This document shows positions 33,770-35,854 of a DNA stretch of 35,854 nt, one piece after another. Origin of the DNA: DASZOC01 sp035550975 (GTDB taxonomy: Bacteria > Actinomycetota > CADDZG01 > WHSQ01); the NCBI GenBank assembly GCA_035550975.1, contig DASZOC010000007.1, positions 1 through 35,854 on the forward strand, read 5' to 3'. The notes under the pieces were generated by a model, which was not told the DNA's origin, made no database searches, and saw only the letters and a list, made by a program, of their open reading frames with translations. Position 1 is the stretch's first letter. Each line of letters begins with the position of its first letter. The position numbers were made by a program, and so were the translations under genes.

Positions 33770-35830
33770 ATGGGTTCACGCAGAAGCACGCTCGCAGTTG
33801 CTTCGATCCTGGCGCTGATCGCGGTCGTGGCCACGGCGCCACCTGCGCTTGCTGCCGTCTCCTGCACGTTCGCGAACAACGTTGTCTCTGTGACCGTCAC
33901 GGGGAACAACGAAGAAGCGATCATCGACAGGTCGGCCGGCGGCAACATCAGGGTCAACGGCGTGCAATGCGGCGGGGCCACCGTGACCAACACCGACCAG
34001 ATCGTCGTGACGTCGAGCGGCGGTGGCAGCGCGAGCGTCCAGATAGACCAGTCGGACGGTTTGTTCGCACCGGGTTTGACCGCCGAGGCGGAGGGGCTGC
34101 CCGAGATCGAGATCACCATCAACATGGGTGGAGGAACGGCCGACAGGGTTCACGTCGTCGGGACTCCTCAACCCGACAGCTTCGTCGTCGGCGGGTTCCC
34201 GCCGGTAGTGAACGTGAACGGTGACGACGACGCAGACATAGCCGTCGGCAACGGTGTCGAGACGTTGATCGTCGGCGGAGCCGGCGCCAACGACGTCGTG
34301 AGCGCGGCGGGAGGCGCGGGGACGGGCGCTGCTACGACCGGTGCGATCGTTCTGAATGGCGCGGTCGGTGCCGACAGGCTGACCGGCGGCGCGGGTGTCG
34401 ACACCTTGAACGGAGGTGCCGACGACGACCTCCTCGACGGCGGGTTGGGGGGCGACACCGAGAATGGCGGAGACGGCAACGACGTCTTCTTGCAGCCGGC
34501 GATCAACGGTGGCGACACGATCAATGGTGGGCTGGGGATCGACTCCGTCTCTTACGAGCAGAGGACGCAGTCGGTGGTGGTCTCCCTCGACGGCGTCGCG
34601 AACGACGGCGCGAGCGGCGAGGCGGATAACGTTGCTGCCGACATCGAGACGATCATCGGCGGTAGCGGCGACGACACACTGACCGGCTCCGCTGCCGGTG
34701 AGACGCTGGAAGGGCGCGACGGGAACGACGTCCTCGCCGGCGGGGACGGACGCGACACGCTGCGAGGTGGCAATGGTCTCGACCTTCTCGAGGGCGGGAT
34801 CGGTCCGGACGTGCTCGAAGGGGACGCGGGCGACGACGTCCTCAACGGAGGCTCGGGTAACGACACCGAGTCGGGTGGAGAAGGCGACGACGTCTTCTCG
34901 CAGGAGGCCGCGATCAACGGCGACGACACAATGGTAGGCGGCCCCGGTTTGGATACCGTGGCGTACGACGCACGGATCGCACCCGTCTCTCTGTCGCTCG
35001 ACGGGCTCGCGAACGACGGGGAGGCGGGCGAGGCCGATCTGATCGGTCCCGACATCGAAGCGATCTCGGGCGGTGCCGCTGCCGACCGGCTCACCGGCAG
35101 CGCCCTGGACGACATCCTGGTCGGTAATGCCGGCGACGACACGCTGTCGGGCCTCGCGGGTGACGACGTCCTCGACGGAGGTGCCGGCGCCGACGTCCTC
35201 GACGGTGGTTTCGGCCTCGACATCGCCGACTATGCGAGCTCGCCCGCAGCAGTCATCGTCGATCTCGCCGGCCTTACGGCGGCCGGAGGCGACGCGACCG
35301 GTGACACCTTCGCGACCGTCACGATGGGCACAGACGCGCGTAGCACCGTCGAAGGCATCCGCGGCTCCCGTTTCGACGACACGTTGTCGGGTGACGCGAG
35401 CCGCAACGAGCTCGCGGGCCACGACGGGGACGACCGGCTGTCGGGGGCGGGAGAGGCCGACGACCTCACCGGCGGCGACGGTAACGACACGCTCTCCGGG
35501 GACGACGGAGCAGACGCGCTGTTCGGCATGAAGGGCCACGACCGCATCTGGGGCGGCAACGGCGCAGACTCCGCGATTGCGGGAGTCGGTAAGGACGCGG
35601 TCTTCGGCGGGTCGGGCAAGGACCGGATCGGCGGCGGCAACGGCGACGACCGCCTTGAGGGAGGCACTGATGCCGACACGATCTACGGCGAGGCCGGGAA
35701 CGACGTCCTGCGCGGCAACAAGGGCGCCGATCGCCTCTTCGCCGGCAAGGGCCACGACACGATCTTCGGCGGCCCCGGCAAGGATTCGTGTACGGGGGGA
35801 CCGGGCCGCGACCGAAGCTTCAGCTGCTGA
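33770..35830 (+). CDS. Secreted RTX-repeat calcium-binding protein
   Basis: A 686-residue protein. The Sec signal peptide (residues 1-27, ending APPALAA) is followed by a beta-rich N-terminal region and then many nonapeptide repeats of the GGxGxDxLx type (about residues 200-680), which bind Ca2+ and fold as a parallel beta roll. Two long internal modules are near-copies (about 34390-34690 and 34820-35100): each has repeats, then a non-repeat insert VSLDGVANDGASGEAD or LSLDGLANDGEAGEAD, then DDTLTGS or ADRLTGS. The last repeats are Lys-rich and end in RSFSC. There is no enzymatic domain. A structural, adhesive or surface-coat role is likely. The start is ATG 33770 with AAAGGGGG upstream; TTG 33713 would spoil the signal peptide. 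Confidence 0.87.
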   Translation: MGSRRSTLAVASILALIAVVATAPPALAAVSCTFANNVVSVTVTGNNEEAIIDRSAGGNIRVNGVQCGGATVTNTDQIVVTSSGGGSASVQIDQSDGLFAPGLTAEAEGLPEIEITINMGGGTADRVHVVGTPQPDSFVVGGFPPVVNVNGDDDADIAVGNGVETLIVGGAGANDVVSAAGGAGTGAATTGAIVLNGAVGADRLTGGAGVDTLNGGADDDLLDGGLGGDTENGGDGNDVFLQPAINGGDTINGGLGIDSVSYEQRTQSVVVSLDGVANDGASGEADNVAADIETIIGGSGDDTLTGSAAGETLEGRDGNDVLAGGDGRDTLRGGNGLDLLEGGIGPDVLEGDAGDDVLNGGSGNDTESGGEGDDVFSQEAAINGDDTMVGGPGLDTVAYDARIAPVSLSLDGLANDGEAGEADLIGPDIEAISGGAAADRLTGSALDDILVGNAGDDTLSGLAGDDVLDGGAGADVLDGGFGLDIADYASSPAAVIVDLAGLTAAGGDATGDTFATVTMGTDARSTVEGIRGSRFDDTLSGDASRNELAGHDGDDRLSGAGEADDLTGGDGNDTLSGDDGADALFGMKGHDRIWGGNGADSAIAGVGKDAVFGGSGKDRIGGGNGDDRLEGGTDADTIYGEAGNDVLRGNKGADRLFAGKGHDTIFGGPGKDSCTGGPGRDRSFSC

Positions 35831-35854
35831 ACTGGTGCGGCCGCCGGTCGGGGG

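Noticed and set aside
33776..35755. 659-codon open frame antisense to the RTX gene
   Set aside because: It mirrors the repeat codons of a GC-rich RTX gene, has no ribosome site or recognisable domain, and the plus-strand frame has a signal peptide and RTX repeats.

Overview
The window is about 36 kb of GC-rich DNA with dense, mostly co-directional genes, many GTG/TTG starts and four-base GTGA/ATGA overlaps. The gene order tilS-hpt-ftsH-folE-folP-folB-folK-DUF2520-panC-coaX-lysS-clpC, preceded by a DUF2342 metalloprotease and by topA-tmk-holB, is the order known from Mycobacterium tuberculosis (Rv3646c to Rv3596c). This places the source in the Actinomycetota. The absence of panD and lsr2 at their usual places, the MFS-thymidylate kinase fusion and the archaeal-like MgtE/PhoU-TrkA_C pair point to a lineage outside Mycobacteriales; I cannot name it from sequence alone.

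Layout. 1-6.1 kb: DNA replication and nucleotide genes on the plus strand: topA, an MFS-dTMP kinase fusion, then holB, the last two joined by two 71-bp tandem repeats that form a chain of ATGA overlaps. 6.3 kb: tRNA-Thr(CGT). 6.5-9.3 kb: minus-strand cation module (MgtE-like permease, PhoU-TrkA_C regulator, DUF4235 membrane protein). 9.4-10.2 kb: a small zinc-ribbon-like protein and an acidic single-pass membrane protein. 10.2-25.3 kb: the conserved actinobacterial housekeeping block: metalloprotease, tilS, hpt, ftsH, the folate genes folE/P/B/K, the pantothenate/CoA genes (DUF2520, panC, coaX), lysS, an orphan substrate-binding lipoprotein, and clpC with a stress-type promoter. A strong terminator closes the block at 25.33-25.36 kb.

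25.4-35.8 kb is an accessory island of exported enzymes: two paralogous sulfatase lipoproteins, an endonuclease/exonuclease/phosphatase-fold enzyme with C-terminal Ig-like domains, an alkaline-phosphatase-superfamily phosphodiesterase, a GH51-like alpha-L-arabinofuranosidase, and an RTX-repeat protein. All have signal peptides and four look lipid-anchored. The inferred theme is release of sulfate, phosphate and pentose from an extracellular polymer; the substrate is unknown.

The most unusual observation is that the phosphodiesterase appears circularly permuted: the segment carrying the last metal-binding His and the terminal 'DVAPT' module, which normally ends the fold, lies before the nucleophile. 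Other points are an apparent ATC start codon with a perfect Shine-Dalgarno, a possible internal start that would give free thymidylate kinase, and the tandem micro-ORFs before holB. No CRISPR array, insertion sequence, prophage or rRNA was seen. No gene-free stretch exceeds 300 bp; the longest are 6091-6304, 26764-26956 and 22565-22749.
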